From: Blasia pusilla
Taxonomy: Eukaryota > Marchantiophyta > Marchantiopsida > Blasiales
DNA length: 64,000 nucleotides
Assembly: GCA_050084515.1 (NCBI GenBank)
Contig: CM114271.1
Location: 24,614,001-24,678,000 of the forward strand
Direction: 5' to 3'
Part shown: piece by piece, positions 10,100-22,900 of the stretch
Numbering within the stretch: the stretch's first letter is position 1
Layout of the letters: the number at the start of each line of letters is the position of its first letter
Notes under the pieces: model-generated
The model's database searches: none
Told to the model about the DNA's origin: nothing
Seen by the model: the letters and a program-made list of their open reading frames with translations, nothing else
Made by a program: the position numbers and the translations under genes

Positions 10100-11350
10100 C
10101 TTGGGAAGCCCATGCTAAAGTATGTGGTGGCAAAGTAGGAGAGTACTACTCAAGATAAGAAGGGATATGAGATTGAGGTAGCATATGCTAGCCGCGCAAA
10201 CAACAATACGTAGGTGAAATACAACTCGTATAAAGGAGAATGTGTTGAATTACATTCAATTGCTAATTTTTTGGTATCTTGTTCACAATTATCATTGATG
10301 ATCAAACATCTAAAAAAATGACAAGAAAGCTTGCTAGATGGGAGTTGTTATTGTAGGAGTATGATTTTCAAGTGGTCCATTGCTTAGAACACACGAACGA
10401 GGATATAGAAAAACTGAGTTGTAACCTATACACAAGTCAACAAAATGAGAAAAGGGCTTGATGGCATGATGAGTTGGATGTAAAGAGAGTGTTAGGTTGA
10501 AAATGATAGCCTTATTTTGATGGTGATATAGGGTGAGTTTGTGGTGATGGTAGGTAATAGGGAGGATGAAGAAGCCTTGAAGTTTAAGACTAGTGATCAT
10601 GAGGCCATAGAAGTTCAATCAATATCCATGATGATATATGATCGATGGTCTTGAATTATTTGCACACATGAGTGGTGGCGGGCACCGTAGGTGCAAGAGA
10701 GCAAGATTGAGTTGTATAGCGATCCAAGTAGTTTAGGTGCGAGGGGACTCATCTCTTGTGAGTTTGGGATTATGTGGTAAGAATAGTGCCACATTAGTCT
10801 CAAAGGATATGATTGGTACAACATGCCCATAAGGAGTATGTTGGGTCATTTTGGAGTAAAGCGCACATATATAGAGCTTCCTCCATGGATAGTATTGGTG
10901 GCAAGAGATGCATTTGGATGTATGAAAATTCATAAGTAAGCATGTGGTGTATTATAGAGTGCAAATATCATTCAATGCTCCCACACCATAATTGCATCCA
11001 TTACCCATTATGCTCTTGAGCTATAGGTAGAGTTGGATTTTGTAGGGCCCTTGCCATGTATTGGTCGTAAAAATAAAGTGAAGGAGTTGCATATGCATTT
11101 TTTTAATCAAGTGTTGACTCATTTTGGTACGCAAGCATAGATACTTATTGATTAGGGGACGGAATTTTGCAAGTGAGTTCCTAGCTTTCTTGACCATTGC
11201 ACCATATTTTCAAACCATCATGAGACATATGGATTTGTTTCGAGACCTTTGTGTGTCCCCGCAACATGTACGCGGCCCAACTGCAACTTTGGAAAGAAAG
11301 GAAGAAAGTAAGATTTATTTAGTGTGGGTGCGCTATAGATTTATTTTTGT
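10100..11350 (+). pseudogene. Ty3/gypsy pol remnant (RNase H and integrase pieces)
   Basis: Around 10,150-10,440 broken translation gives KKGYEIEVAYASRANNNT, then YNSYKGEC, then RKLARWELLL and EYDFQVVHCLEHTNED, in the order of the gypsy RNase H domain (AYASR, Y-S-Y-E-GEC, LARW, L-EYDF, N-DADGLSR). Around 11,030-11,190 VELDFVGPLPCIGRKNK and ILID-GTEF follow the integrase core (DF-GPL, L-D-G-EF). Frames change repeatedly and stops are frequent, so it is dead. RT, protease and gag are not recognisable, although the space to the candidate 5' LTR is only about 0.6 kb; an internal deletion is likely. The 3' end is not defined. Confidence 0.65.
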
Positions 11351-13137
11351 GGCTTGGAAAGTAATAAAATAAGGACCATTTTCTTAGATAGGTTAAGAAG
11401 CAATCGTAGGTTGCAATGTGTTAAATAAAGGAAAAATAAGCAAAAGAGTTGCAACCTTGAATCATTGTAGGGGGTATAAATAATTTGAACCAAAGGAGAA
11501 ATTACATGGGGATTTGGTAGTGTGGGTGGTCTAGACAATGAAGGGGAGTATGTATGGTTTGCAATAGGCATACTTAGGTAGATTGAGACATGCGATTGTC
11601 ATGGTTCGCTATGGGTTAATTATCAATTTAGATGGAAATCATCCATGGATCCATTTCACTTTATTGTTTTTTGTATGGATGGATACGAGACTTACTAATG
11701 GTGATTCCTTGGAATGGGGTGGAGGTTGTAGATTTGGATGACCAAGACATATGGGTTTTAGTGTGTTCTTAGTAGGCAGAGCTCTTTTTGACAAACAATG
11801 CCCATGGGTTTGAGAACCTCATGGGCTCAACATATGGATAAGTTAAGATATACAACAATTCAAGGAGGTAGATATCGTTTATGAATGAAGAGGTTTCACT
11901 TCAGCGATTATGTCTACACGTAGTAGATAGCAGCGACGACTTTAGATGTGATATAAGATCACACTATTTTGAGAGCATGAGAAGTGATTCCATCAAGAGT
12001 CTTGATGTTAGAGGATTGTGATGGTATGGCGTGGAAGGACCATGTGTGAAATTGCACATCATGTCACCGAGCATGTCACCATTCTAATATGGATGATATA
12101 ATTGACATGAGTTTGCTAATGGCTCTAGTTCACTAGTTCACTAGTGCATATTGTGCGGGTCAACACGAGATTTGCCCACAATATTGGTATGTGATGGTTG
12201 CTTGCAATGGTGGTTTATGGCATATATGACATCATCCTTGGATGTGAAACAATGCTAATAAGCCACAGATACATGATGAAGCTAGATGATCGATATTCAT
12301 TGAGAGTGATACGAATACAAGTGGGAAAGTAATGATGGGACAAGAGAGTGCCCAACCTGCTCTTATTAACACCAGAAAGATCTATGTTTTTCTTGATGGG
12401 GCAATTGACTATCTAGGATTGGAGGGAACTAACCACCAACAAGAAGGACAATTGTTTTGATTCTCATGGGATAGGATACACAGTGTTGTGATGTCTTATA
12501 TATATATATATATGATAACGTTGTATATCATGTGGTGACGGATATGTGCACAACAAGTGTCATGGTATTTGTGGTAGAGTGAGAGTATATAATATAACCC
12601 TCTAGAGAGATTACTTAGGTGGTTAAGGATAGAGGAGACATGAGTAACATGTTGGCCCTTGGTAGAATGGACAACATGGGAGTTTTTTACTTGTTACTAG
12701 CTTACTGTGGAGTTTCGAATGACTTGTTTAGATATGTCACCTTTTGAGAGCCTTGGAAGCTTGAAAAGGGATATATCCTAAAGGGAGGCTAGCAGATGTT
12801 CATCTATCTTATGGGGAGCCTTCCAAACAAATGGTTAGGACATGATAATGCCACCAGTGCATTAGACGTGGATTCTATTACAAAGAAAATAAAATAAACT
12901 TGACAAAATTGATATTTAACAATTTAGAAAGGAGCAAGTTCCCCAATAGAATTTCATTAAGTGACCTTTTCAATGATAATGCACATATTTTATGTGATAT
13001 CTTATGAATTGTGTTAGTTATTAATTTATGTATGGGTAGTGGTCAACTAACTAGCATCTGCATGATAATAGCAAAAACATGATACCTCCTTAAGTACACC
13101 GTTCAAGGTAGCGATATGGCCTTCCTATTTGTGCAAC
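11351..13137. other. Decayed repeat-like DNA without a gene
   Basis: Same base composition as the gypsy remnant and probably its continuation, but I recognise no domain. A short (TA)n run lies near 12,497-12,513. Confidence 0.35.
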
Positions 13138-13140
13138 TTA

Positions 13141-13387
13141 GGACCCGGTCCCATGCGGCCGAAGTCGCTAGGACCTGGCCCCAAGGTTCCGAGTCTTTCT
13201 TGATCCGACGCAGAGCATTCATGGGACCCGAACCTAATTCGTGCCGTCAAAACATTGGGCGCAAAGTTTACGACCATATTGCCACCTATTTCCAACGGAC
13301 GAGAAGGAGATAACACGGTTGTTGTATGACGATCGCAACGACCCCGACCGCGACTTGGCAGGGAGCCGGCCGCATGGGACGGGGTCC
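13141..13387. mobile_element. Tourist-like (PIF/Harbinger) MITE, 247 bp
   Basis: 21-bp terminal inverted repeats occupy 13141-13161 and 13367-13387. They begin GGACCC, contain GTCCCATGCGGCCG and differ at one position. The element is flanked on both sides by TTA (13138-13140 and 13388-13390), the 3-bp target duplication typical of PIF/Harbinger elements. No transposase. It lies about 0.58 kb upstream of the CSN3 start codon. Confidence 0.85.
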
Positions 13388-13609
13388 TTAGAGGTGCTAA
13401 TGTGAGAAATTTTGAAAAAACATTAAATGAAGAAAAATATCGGAGGCCAAACACTTTCCGAAGATTATTTCTCTCCCTCCATTGATATGTTTTCATATCA
13501 ATATCAATGGGGCGTCTCAATTTACGGTGATGCCGTTGGATACATCAGAAATTAGGAAAATAATCACTGTACGCACACAAGTGTAGTCTTGCGGACGGAA
13601 AAGCTTGCC

Positions 13610-13782
13610 CGAGGCCTGATTTGAGACGTCGTATCAGTCGTGTTTAATGCTCGTATAGCGTAAGTTCGATCTAACAGTTGAGGAGCTCAAGATACACGAG
13701 GCCTGATTTGAGACGCCGTGTCACTCGTGTGGAATGCTCGTATAGCGTGAGTTCGATCTAACAGTTGAGGAGCTCAAGATAC
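13610..13782. repeat. 87-bp direct tandem repeat in the CSN3 promoter/leader
   Basis: Copy 1 spans 13610-13696 and copy 2 spans 13697-13782. Both begin CGAGGCCTGATTTGAGACG and contain ATGCTCGTATAGCG and TTCGATCTAACAGTTGAGGA. They differ at only a handful of positions. The second copy runs straight into the purine-rich CSN3 leader, so the repeat may overlap the core promoter or transcription start. Confidence 0.9.
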
Positions 13783-13970
13783 CAGAGAGGAGAAGAGCAG
13801 ACGAGAGAACAGAGAACGAAACAGAGAGGAGAAGTAGCGAAGAAAAGAGGAGGAGGGAGAAGAAGAAGACACGCGAGAAAAGATCGGGAAAAAGCGGAGG
13901 GAGGAATAGAGGGGAAGGAGGTCCTCGATCGATCGGTCCTGGGAGAGGAGGCGATCGGGAGAGGCGCAGG

Positions 13971-16900
13971 ATGGATTCGCTCGACGCGGTGGTGGCGCAG
14001 GTGCAAGCGCTGAGTGGAAGCGCGGATGATTGCGCACATTTGGCGGGCCTGTTGAAGCAGGCGGAGACGGTGCTCGCAGTGCATGCGCCGCGGTTGCCGT
14101 ATGCTCTGACCGCGCTCGATCCCGCGAAGCACTCCCTCGGCTACTTGTATCTTCTGTACGTATCATTGTTGACTTCATCGTGGCGCGAAGAGGAGCTTTG
14201 ATGTATGTCGTGGCGGGTGTAAGAAGAACCGTTTCGTGTTCTTGGGATTTTTTTTTTTGTCCTTTGAATTCTATTCCGTTCAAGTGGCATCGAAGTTATT
14301 GTGACTTTGAGGCTGTCGAGCTGTTTGTTATAATCTCTTCACGCTTAAAAGCAAACTCGCAACTTCGCTCTTCGGAAATGACAAGGGTTCTGGCGGGGAG
14401 GACTGTAAGTGGTAGACTTGCGGAAGGCTGAATATTCAGTTGAGATTGCAAACAGCAGACTCGGGGATGCCGAATTACCTGTGCAGCTGAATGTCGTGCA
14501 CCGTCATGGGGTGTTGACGTGGTTTCCAATCTCCACATTTATCGAGGAAATTTCTTTGCACCGAAAGTCCGAAATGATCGTGATGTCCGCGAACATACTG
14601 TCACTAGGTCTATGCAGTCGAAAATGGTCGAAGAAACATCTCGGTAGCGCTGTCGGCATGATGCTAGGGTTTAAGCGTGAGATGCCATTTCTCTCAAGGT
14701 CTTAGAAACTCCTTTAGAGTTTTACAAGATCTGGGAGATCTATGAGTCGAATCGTTGACATGCAACTATCTCTCACTGTTGCTGGGCATGTGGAGAATTA
14801 GAGTTATGTCTGTGAATGTATGGCTTGCTGGGTCAGCTAAATTCATTCCATGGGGTGTGACTGCAGCGAAGCGCATTCATCCGGAACTTTATCCAGGGAA
14901 CAAGCAGGGAGTTTCGTGGTTGCTGCGTCAACTTTCCTAAGTGTATGTTCAGCAGATCAAATACGACTTGCCGTTGACAAATGTAATGTAGACTCTCGAC
15001 GCGAGGATTCTGTTTCGTTTCTTGTTGCATATATCTTGTCTTAGTGGTGTGTCTCCTTGGTAGAAGGGGTTCTCCTTAATATTCCTTGTAGTCTTAGGAA
15101 GCGACGAGCAGATTGCTCATAAGTTGAGCAATGCAGTAATATTGTCTTGTTGAGAGTTTCTTTTAGACACAACTCAAGTAAGACTAAAGTCGGGAGGATT
15201 ATGTAGAAAATGAAGATGTCGTGACTCAGAAAGAATCTGTGCTTCCGCCCAAAAAATAGATATCACTATGCTTCAATTATTTTCTCACCATGCCCCCATG
15301 TGAATCAGGCGCTGCCTACTAAGGTGTCTTGTTATCCTGATTGTCTCCTTCATTTTTGTCTTGAAAGGTTTCACTTTTCTCTCAAGTGCGGTGGGAAGAC
15401 TCGTGCAAATTTTGAACTCAAATAAGCTCCCATTGGAAGGGCGATACATAAACTTGTAGTCTTAAACTTCAAAAGTATCACATGAGGTCAAGTCTCTTTG
15501 GGGCAGTCATTTCTGTGGCGTGTCTCCACTTTTCCAGTTTCTTTGAAGATCACTCTCTGGTGTAGGTTCAGATCCACACTGAGGATTCTCCCATAGTGGA
15601 CCAGATCATATGCCTCAGACTGTTCCTGGTAGTGGGGAACTCTCAGGCATGGCCACTGAACCAAGGGATTTTGAGCAGCTTTTAATTTTTGGGAACATAA
15701 CGATGAAGCTGTTACTTCATCATCCAAATGAGATACATGGGTCTCCTCTACCCCCATGACGCTCATGTTAAGAATCCTGATAGGAGAGGGAGCTCCTGCC
15801 AGATAGTTACCGTGCCAATTAGGTAGCTAATAGCTGAGTGTGTGGTAAATACCAGTTGAGTTACTGAGAATCTGGTTCGCCTATTGCTGTGCAATCAGGT
15901 TGATGAACTTGGAGCTGCCAAGACAAGTGGTAGATATGAATAGCCTCTAGGTCCTTCATTCTTGATAGTTTCGCTAAGACCTCCGCAACTCTGGCTTGTG
16001 GTATCCACAGGCCAAAGGGTAACCACAGGCCTTTGATAGATCTTTATAATATCTTATTCTTTACTTTTCTTTGCCCAAGCCAAACCTGCTCAACAAGACA
16101 GGCTGGACACTGTTACCTGTTTATTTGACAAAGTTCATATGCAGAGACATACTTAAAGATAATGAATCTTCACATAATTTATGGCATATTTTGTTGGGGT
16201 GCACTGGTGCTCCCAAAAAGGATGCTGCACCACTTCCAACTAATTAAGTTTTATTGAATGGCAGTCAATATGATATGTCGGAGGCTGAAGGATCAAGCCA
16301 TGCAAATGCTGGAGCCTAGCTGTGCTATTCTCCCGTTATATGCAGCTATTCGGAAACTCCAGCCATCCTCTGAGTATTTGACGCCTCTTCATGCGGACTA
16401 CCTTCTGTTGTGTTTGTTATCTAAGTGCTACAAAGCTGGCCTAAATATTTTGGAGGAGGACATCTTCGAGATTGATCAAAAAAGAACTGGCCTTGTACCA
16501 CGTGATTTCCTTCTGTACTGCTATTACGGGTGCCTTTCTCCATCCCTCATTCTTAGATTCTTGGAACTCAAATGCAGATATGAGACAGCGGGGGTTGGAA
16601 AGCCTTGGATCTGCTACATTTTATTGACCCAATGTTTTATACTTATTCTGAAGTGTGAGATCTAAACTTTTATTGTTCTAGCATTAGAATTACTCTGTGA
16701 TCTCCGAGTTCTGTCAGAAATATTTGAAAGCGTTTCTGACATTCACCCCCGAGTCTAGGTGGAACTCTGATGTGAGGAGTTTCACCCAGTAAAATGTCTG
16801 CTATGGCTGTTGTGCGATCGAACATGTTATTGCACATGTTATTGATTCAGCCTAGAGGGAAATGAGAATCAATCGTTCTGTGACTTTCTATTCCAAAGCT

Positions 16901-19900
16901 ATGAATCAAGAAGAATAACACAAGTTTGGAGAAGTTTTCTTAGGATCAAGTGGTTTGGAGACACTGTATCTCAAGTGCGTTATTTGATTGCAGGGGAATG
17001 CTATATATTGGCTTAAAACGATTTGGAAAGGCATTGGAGTTTTTCCAGCATGTAAGTATGTTTCTTCATCCACTCTTGCACATCTCTCTCATCAGATCAT
17101 GTTATTAATAGATTTTTTTGGTGCAGTGACTGTGTTTGGTATGCATGGAGTGCAGGAATCTGGCAATTAGGAAAGCTCTATAATGATTTAATTTTGTCTT
17201 CTATGCAAATCCAGGCCATCACTGCTCCAGCAACTGTCCTCAATGCCATTACCATTGCAGCTTATAAAAAGTTTGTTCTGGTTTGTCTTATTCACAATGG
17301 TCAGGTGGGTCTTTTTCACATTGTGGAGGAGTTTTATCCTCAAGTTTTCATGTGCTGCTCATGCCTCAAGTTAAAGCACTTGTCTTGACTCCAAGCCCAA
17401 AATACTTGTCCTGGATTTACCAGTTGTGACCAATTTGGATAGGCAAAGTGCATGTGTCTGAAGTTCATTTTGTGACTGTAATTGGATGCGATATGCAAAC
17501 CTTCAAATATGAAGTACAACTGCAAAGGCTTTGAATGTTTCTTCTTACATCACTTCTTAGTCCTTAAGATTTTAAAGGATGCATTGCAAGAGGTTGTTCC
17601 TACTTTTGTACAGCCACCCAACGACTGATGGATTATAGATAATGTCTGTTGCATATATTCATACTAAAGGCAATCACTTGTGTAAATCTCAAATGTTAGT
17701 ATAGAGTAGTCTGAGTCCTCGAGAATGTCATTATTTTGTGCAGGTTCCAGCTTTCCCAAAGTACACTCATTCAGTCGTGCAAAGAAATCTCAAGTCCTGT
17801 GCTCAGGTATTTCAAATCTGCGTTTGAAAAACTTTTTTTTTCTTAACAGGCTGTGTACTTGATTGGGCATGGTCTGCTACTGGTATTGTGCTTGAGTTAT
17901 ATTTTCTGGTATTGTATTACCTTTTAATGACAACTTGTAGATTATTTGCACTCATGTGACATTCAACTGATACAGCTTTTGGTTGTGTAGATGAGGGGTA
18001 GATTGACCTGACATAAGTTATACCGAATTGGAATTGTTTGTCATGGATTAGACGTGGAGTCCTCACAACATTCTGAAGTTTGCCAGGAGTCAGCCTCTAG
18101 AGCTATGGAGTGGCAATTATGGCGAAGTGTAGGGTCTTTAGAGGATTTGAAGGCATCTCATACCGTTCATTGACTCTCAAATGCTTTGAAATTTTCTGGG
18201 TAGCTGAAAATCCTCTGCTTGTACAGGATTATTTTGATCTGGCAAACTTGTATAACAGCCGGAATATTATGGATGTCAAGCGCTGCGTCAATGCTCATGA
18301 AGATGTTTTAAAAAATGTGAGTATTTATAAATAACGAGTTTTTGCTCCCTTAGCATTGCAGATTAACATAAGATGGGATCATTTGCACTGTTGTATTCCT
18401 AGCAAGTAGCCCACTCATGGAACTCCCTTGTGGTCTGAGGTAATAAATCTCGTATGCTGATGTCTAACAGGATACGAATTTGGGACTTGCAAACCAAGTG
18501 ATAGCTTCCTTGTACAAGCGAAATATCCAGCGGCTGACGCAGACGTACCTGACTCTTTCTCTCCAAGATATTGCTGATACAGTGCAATTGGATGGACCAA
18601 AGGAAGCAGAGCTGCATATTCTTCGAATGGTGCATTTTTACCCTGTTCTGCTGTGGTTTAATTGATTCAATCATCATCATTGTTGAGACACTCTTGTTTT
18701 TGTAAGTATACACTAATAATATCACTATATTTCTCTAGCACGTGAACCAGGCTAGTAAATATTGTCGTATACACCTGAAGTAACAAGAATAAGAGGAAGT
18801 ATGACTTCTGATTCATCTGTCAGCTGAGTGAATTCTTCATATCTTTCCATGTGTGAGGGAGCTCACAGGATTTTGCATCTATAACACCATGGCTGGTTAG
18901 GAGTAAGGGTTTTTTTTGTTGAAATCCGAATTCTACTTCTCTGAGATATCACTTTTAAAACTTTAAAAGCATGGTAAGATAGCAGATCCCGACAGGATCT
19001 TCCACTAAACCATGTACATGAGGGTAATCACGTACAAAGCTGAAGGAGCAAATCTGAAATGGATTGCATGTAGAACTAGCCTGCAACTTCTATTGAGAAC
19101 TGGGTGCTTGGCACAGCAACACCTTCTTATAATACACAAGACCTGAAGAGGTGGTTGAAACGAAGATGCAGGAGTTTGTGGTAGATTGGTTCTTCGACCA
19201 TTCTTCACACCAATGTACATTCCTTCTTAGTTGATCAAGGCACCAGCAGGGGTTCAGGTATGTAGGAGCTAATCTCAAGACACACTACCTTAGGGGAGGA
19301 GTAGAAGTGAATCAAATTAGGAAAGAGACTGTACTCATTAAGTAGTGCCTGTGGTAGCCTTGCGACCATGGGCCCCACGCCCTGGTTGGATGGTGCTGGA
19401 GACTGGGATGGGTGTAGAGAGAAGAACAAGTGAAGAAGGTACCATATGAGAGGAGGGAGACACTCTCATATAGTGTGAGTGCTGACCAAACAACGTGTTG
19501 GTGCGGAGCTTCCAAGTGTCAACCAAGAAACTCTTCACCACACCATCTACTTTACCTGATTGGGATCCCCAATAGACATTACTTACCAGTGCAGCAGCTT
19601 TGGGCAATGAATCGAGGCTACGGAATGTGTCGAACAATTCTGGTGTTACCAGCTTAGCAATATCAGCATATGCTCTTGCTCTGTGTGTTGTGAATTTTGC
19701 GCAGGAGACCAAGTAATGACTAGAGGTTTCATCTCCATCGTCACACAAGGCGCAAGAGTTTAGTTGTGTTCCCATCCTGCTTTTCTTATGGTTCAAGGGG
19801 ATTGCCCCCGTCCTGAACTTGAACTTGAGCGGGTTCCCTAGCAAGGGGTTCCCCGCAAATAGTTCTTCAGTTCTGCCTTCTCAGGATATACTGTCAAAAG

Positions 19901-22900
19901 AGAGAGGTCAGACATTTTCATGGCTTCCTCCGTGCTGTTCTGCTGTGAGCGTTTGCCCACTGCTTTGGTTTTGGTATCCACGAATGCTTTCTCATCTTGC
20001 TCCCACAGTCCAGGCCCTGCTGGGAGCTTGGATGCTTGCTCAATCTCTTGAACCTTTTTCGTCCAAGATTTGGCCTGCTTTACGGGTCTTCTTTGGGTCC
20101 AAGTTTTCCCCATCACCTCTTTAGGATAGCGATGGGAGTCCATTGTCTCCAGCTGCCTCCTCCATTTCAACTTGGCGATGTCACGTCTATCCTCCAAGGG
20201 TTCCACACCAAGTTCTGATCTCACACCAACTCGGGCTGTTCGTGAGGAAGTTGACATCATACCCTGAAACGCCTTCAGCTGCACAGCTTCAAGCCTGTCC
20301 CTTTGTTTGGTGTTGGCATCCCACACTGCTGCCCCATATTCCAGCAAGGGATGAATGGTATGCAAAATGACAGAGCGCTTTACTTCTGATGTGATGTCCT
20401 GGCAGTGTAGGAATCTGGACAGACTGTTCACCTTCTTGTGGCCTTTCTCAGTAGTCTTCTTAATTTGTGCATCCCACATGCAATCTTCCGAGAATTCTAT
20501 GCCCAGATAGGTGTATGTGGCCACACGGGGGATCTCTTGTTCGCTCCAGTACCACTGTTGGTCTTGGTCCTCCTCCTTGCCATTGAAAATCATCACACCA
20601 CACTTCAGTACATTTGCCTCCATGCCCCACATGTCACACCAGATTTTAGTCAGGGAGATCATCTCTTGGAGTTTCTGTCCTGTTTCCTCTAGGCCACCGA
20701 AGTCATCAGCAAACATGAGGGAAGCAACAGAGCTGTTGCCCACCCGTATGCCTAGTCCACTTTCCTCCATTTCTTCCAAGAGGGAATTCACGAAAATGTT
20801 GAAGAGGGTGGGGGAGAGCGGGCATCCTTGAGCCACTCCTTGCTTGATGTCGAATGTCCCACTCTTTTGGCCATTCACCAGAACTCATTGTGTTCTGGTA
20901 CATCTTCTCCACCACCCTCCACATTTTCCCTCTGAGCTCCGCCTTCCACAAGCTATAAGATAGCCCGTCACGCCATACAGTGTCGTATGCCTTCTTGAGG
21001 TCCAAGAAGAAGCAATAGGTGGGTTTCCCCTCTTTTTTCCTACCCTGGATAATCTGACTGAAGGGGAAGATGTGATCCACGCATCCTCAGGCTTGCCGGA
21101 AGCCAGCCTGGCCTTCCTTGATGACAGAATTCTCCTCCAGGTACACAGAGATCCTATTGTTGAGTATACGGCAGAGGAGCTTCCTGACTACACTCAGCAA
21201 TGTAATACCCCTGTAGTTTCCAGGGTCTTCTCGCTCACCCTTCTTGAAGAGGTTCACGATGACTTCCACCCGCCGTCTTTGTGGGATGACTTCTGCCCGC
21301 TAGACCAGGTTGAAGAGACTCACTAGAGGAACAAGCCATAGCAGAGTGGCCATACTTCAATAGCTCATTCACAAGCTCATCACCACCGCCTGCTTTGTGG
21401 TCCACAAGTTCTTTGATCGCTGTTCCCACCTCATCCAGGGAGAACCAATGGTTATATGGGTTGCCCAGCTCAACCTCTCATCATATACCTTCTCTCGGTG
21501 TATCTTAACAAAATCCTCCACCACCCTCTTGAAGTTCTGCTCTTCAAGGGATGTCTGAGCGGGCTTCCTACCTAACTCTTTGTAATGGTCTTCCAACACA
21601 TGTCGGATCTGTTGAGCCGTGGTCACCATTCCACCGACTTTTCTCTTCAAGGCCTTTACGTCGTTTTTGTCCCTGGCCTTGCCCAATGTTTGCACTTCCA
21701 TACAGAACTTTTTCTGATTCTCAGTGAAAATTCTTATTGATGGATGAGTATGTCGCTTGGTTCAATTTCTTCTTGTGCATGTGCACGAGAAGACGGGTTT
21801 CCTTAGGAAGGGCCACATATTCTGCCCACAAGGATGCATTGTCCTTGGCTTTGGCACTTGTTACATACGCTTCCCTTCATTTGGCAATGGCTGCCTTGAG
21901 TTCCAAGGACCACCATTTGACGGCCCTGCCCCATATTATCAATTTCCTGCTGACGGCAATCTCGGCGGCATCTATCACTCCATGTTCCCACCATGCCAGC
22001 ACCATGTCCACAGTTGTTCTTGTGAACCCAAAGGTCTTGACGGTCTTGGCATTTGAAAGTGTCAAATGCCAAGAGATTTTCTTCCAGCTTGCCAATGTAC
22101 ACCTTCTTGTTACCCTCATCTTGGAAGTCCTCTATCCTCCATTTCTTGATCACTCTCTTCACTGGTTTGGTCGAGCATTTTAGCCTTTGCTGCAACTCTG
22201 TCCAAACCAATGAATTATCCGATCTTCTAATGTCTGTCGCATCCACTGTGATCTTCCCACTGTGTGTGTAGAGTTCCTCATCCACAGCCATGTAGTCCAC
22301 AATGGAGCTTTCATTCTCCTTGAAGTTGACCCTAGTCCAAGCCGGGGAACATGGTTTTTTCAGATTTAAATGTTGGGGTTTTGTATCTATTTGCGATATC
22401 TTCACTTGCGCCTTATGGCTATCATTCAGTGCCATCAGTTGAAATTCCCTCAACATCGTGATCAGCTGCGTGCCATTGCCATTCACTCTCACATCTCCAA
22501 ACATCCCGATCTCCGCTTGGGGATCAGTGCCTTGTCCCACCCAGCTGTTGAAGTCTCCCAGCAAGACTATGTTCCCCTTTGTTTGGAACCCAAGGCAATC
22601 AGTTTTCACACTATCAAACGCTGCCTCTGTTACAGCAGCAGATTCACTGTTGGTCGGCATGTAAATACACCCAATATACATATCCCGCGAGTTGCGCTCT
22701 GCTCGGACTTTGACCCGTATGCTGTGTTCATACTCGAGCCCTGTGCTGATGGTCTCACACCTGTCCACCATGAAGTCTCTGATGAAGAACCCGACACCCT
22801 TAATACCTCTGTTGTTGTCCACCTGGGTGCTGGACATCTCTCCAAACCATGCATAGTGTGGTACGTGGGGTATCTCCATTAACTTGGTTTCCCAAGTTTC

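Noticed and set aside
13125-13520. 131-codon minus-strand open frame
   Set aside because: It spans the Tourist-like MITE and its flanks, so it is a chance frame.
15488-15766. 92-codon minus-strand frame in CSN3 intron 2
   Set aside because: No recognisable domain and inside an intron of a confirmed gene.
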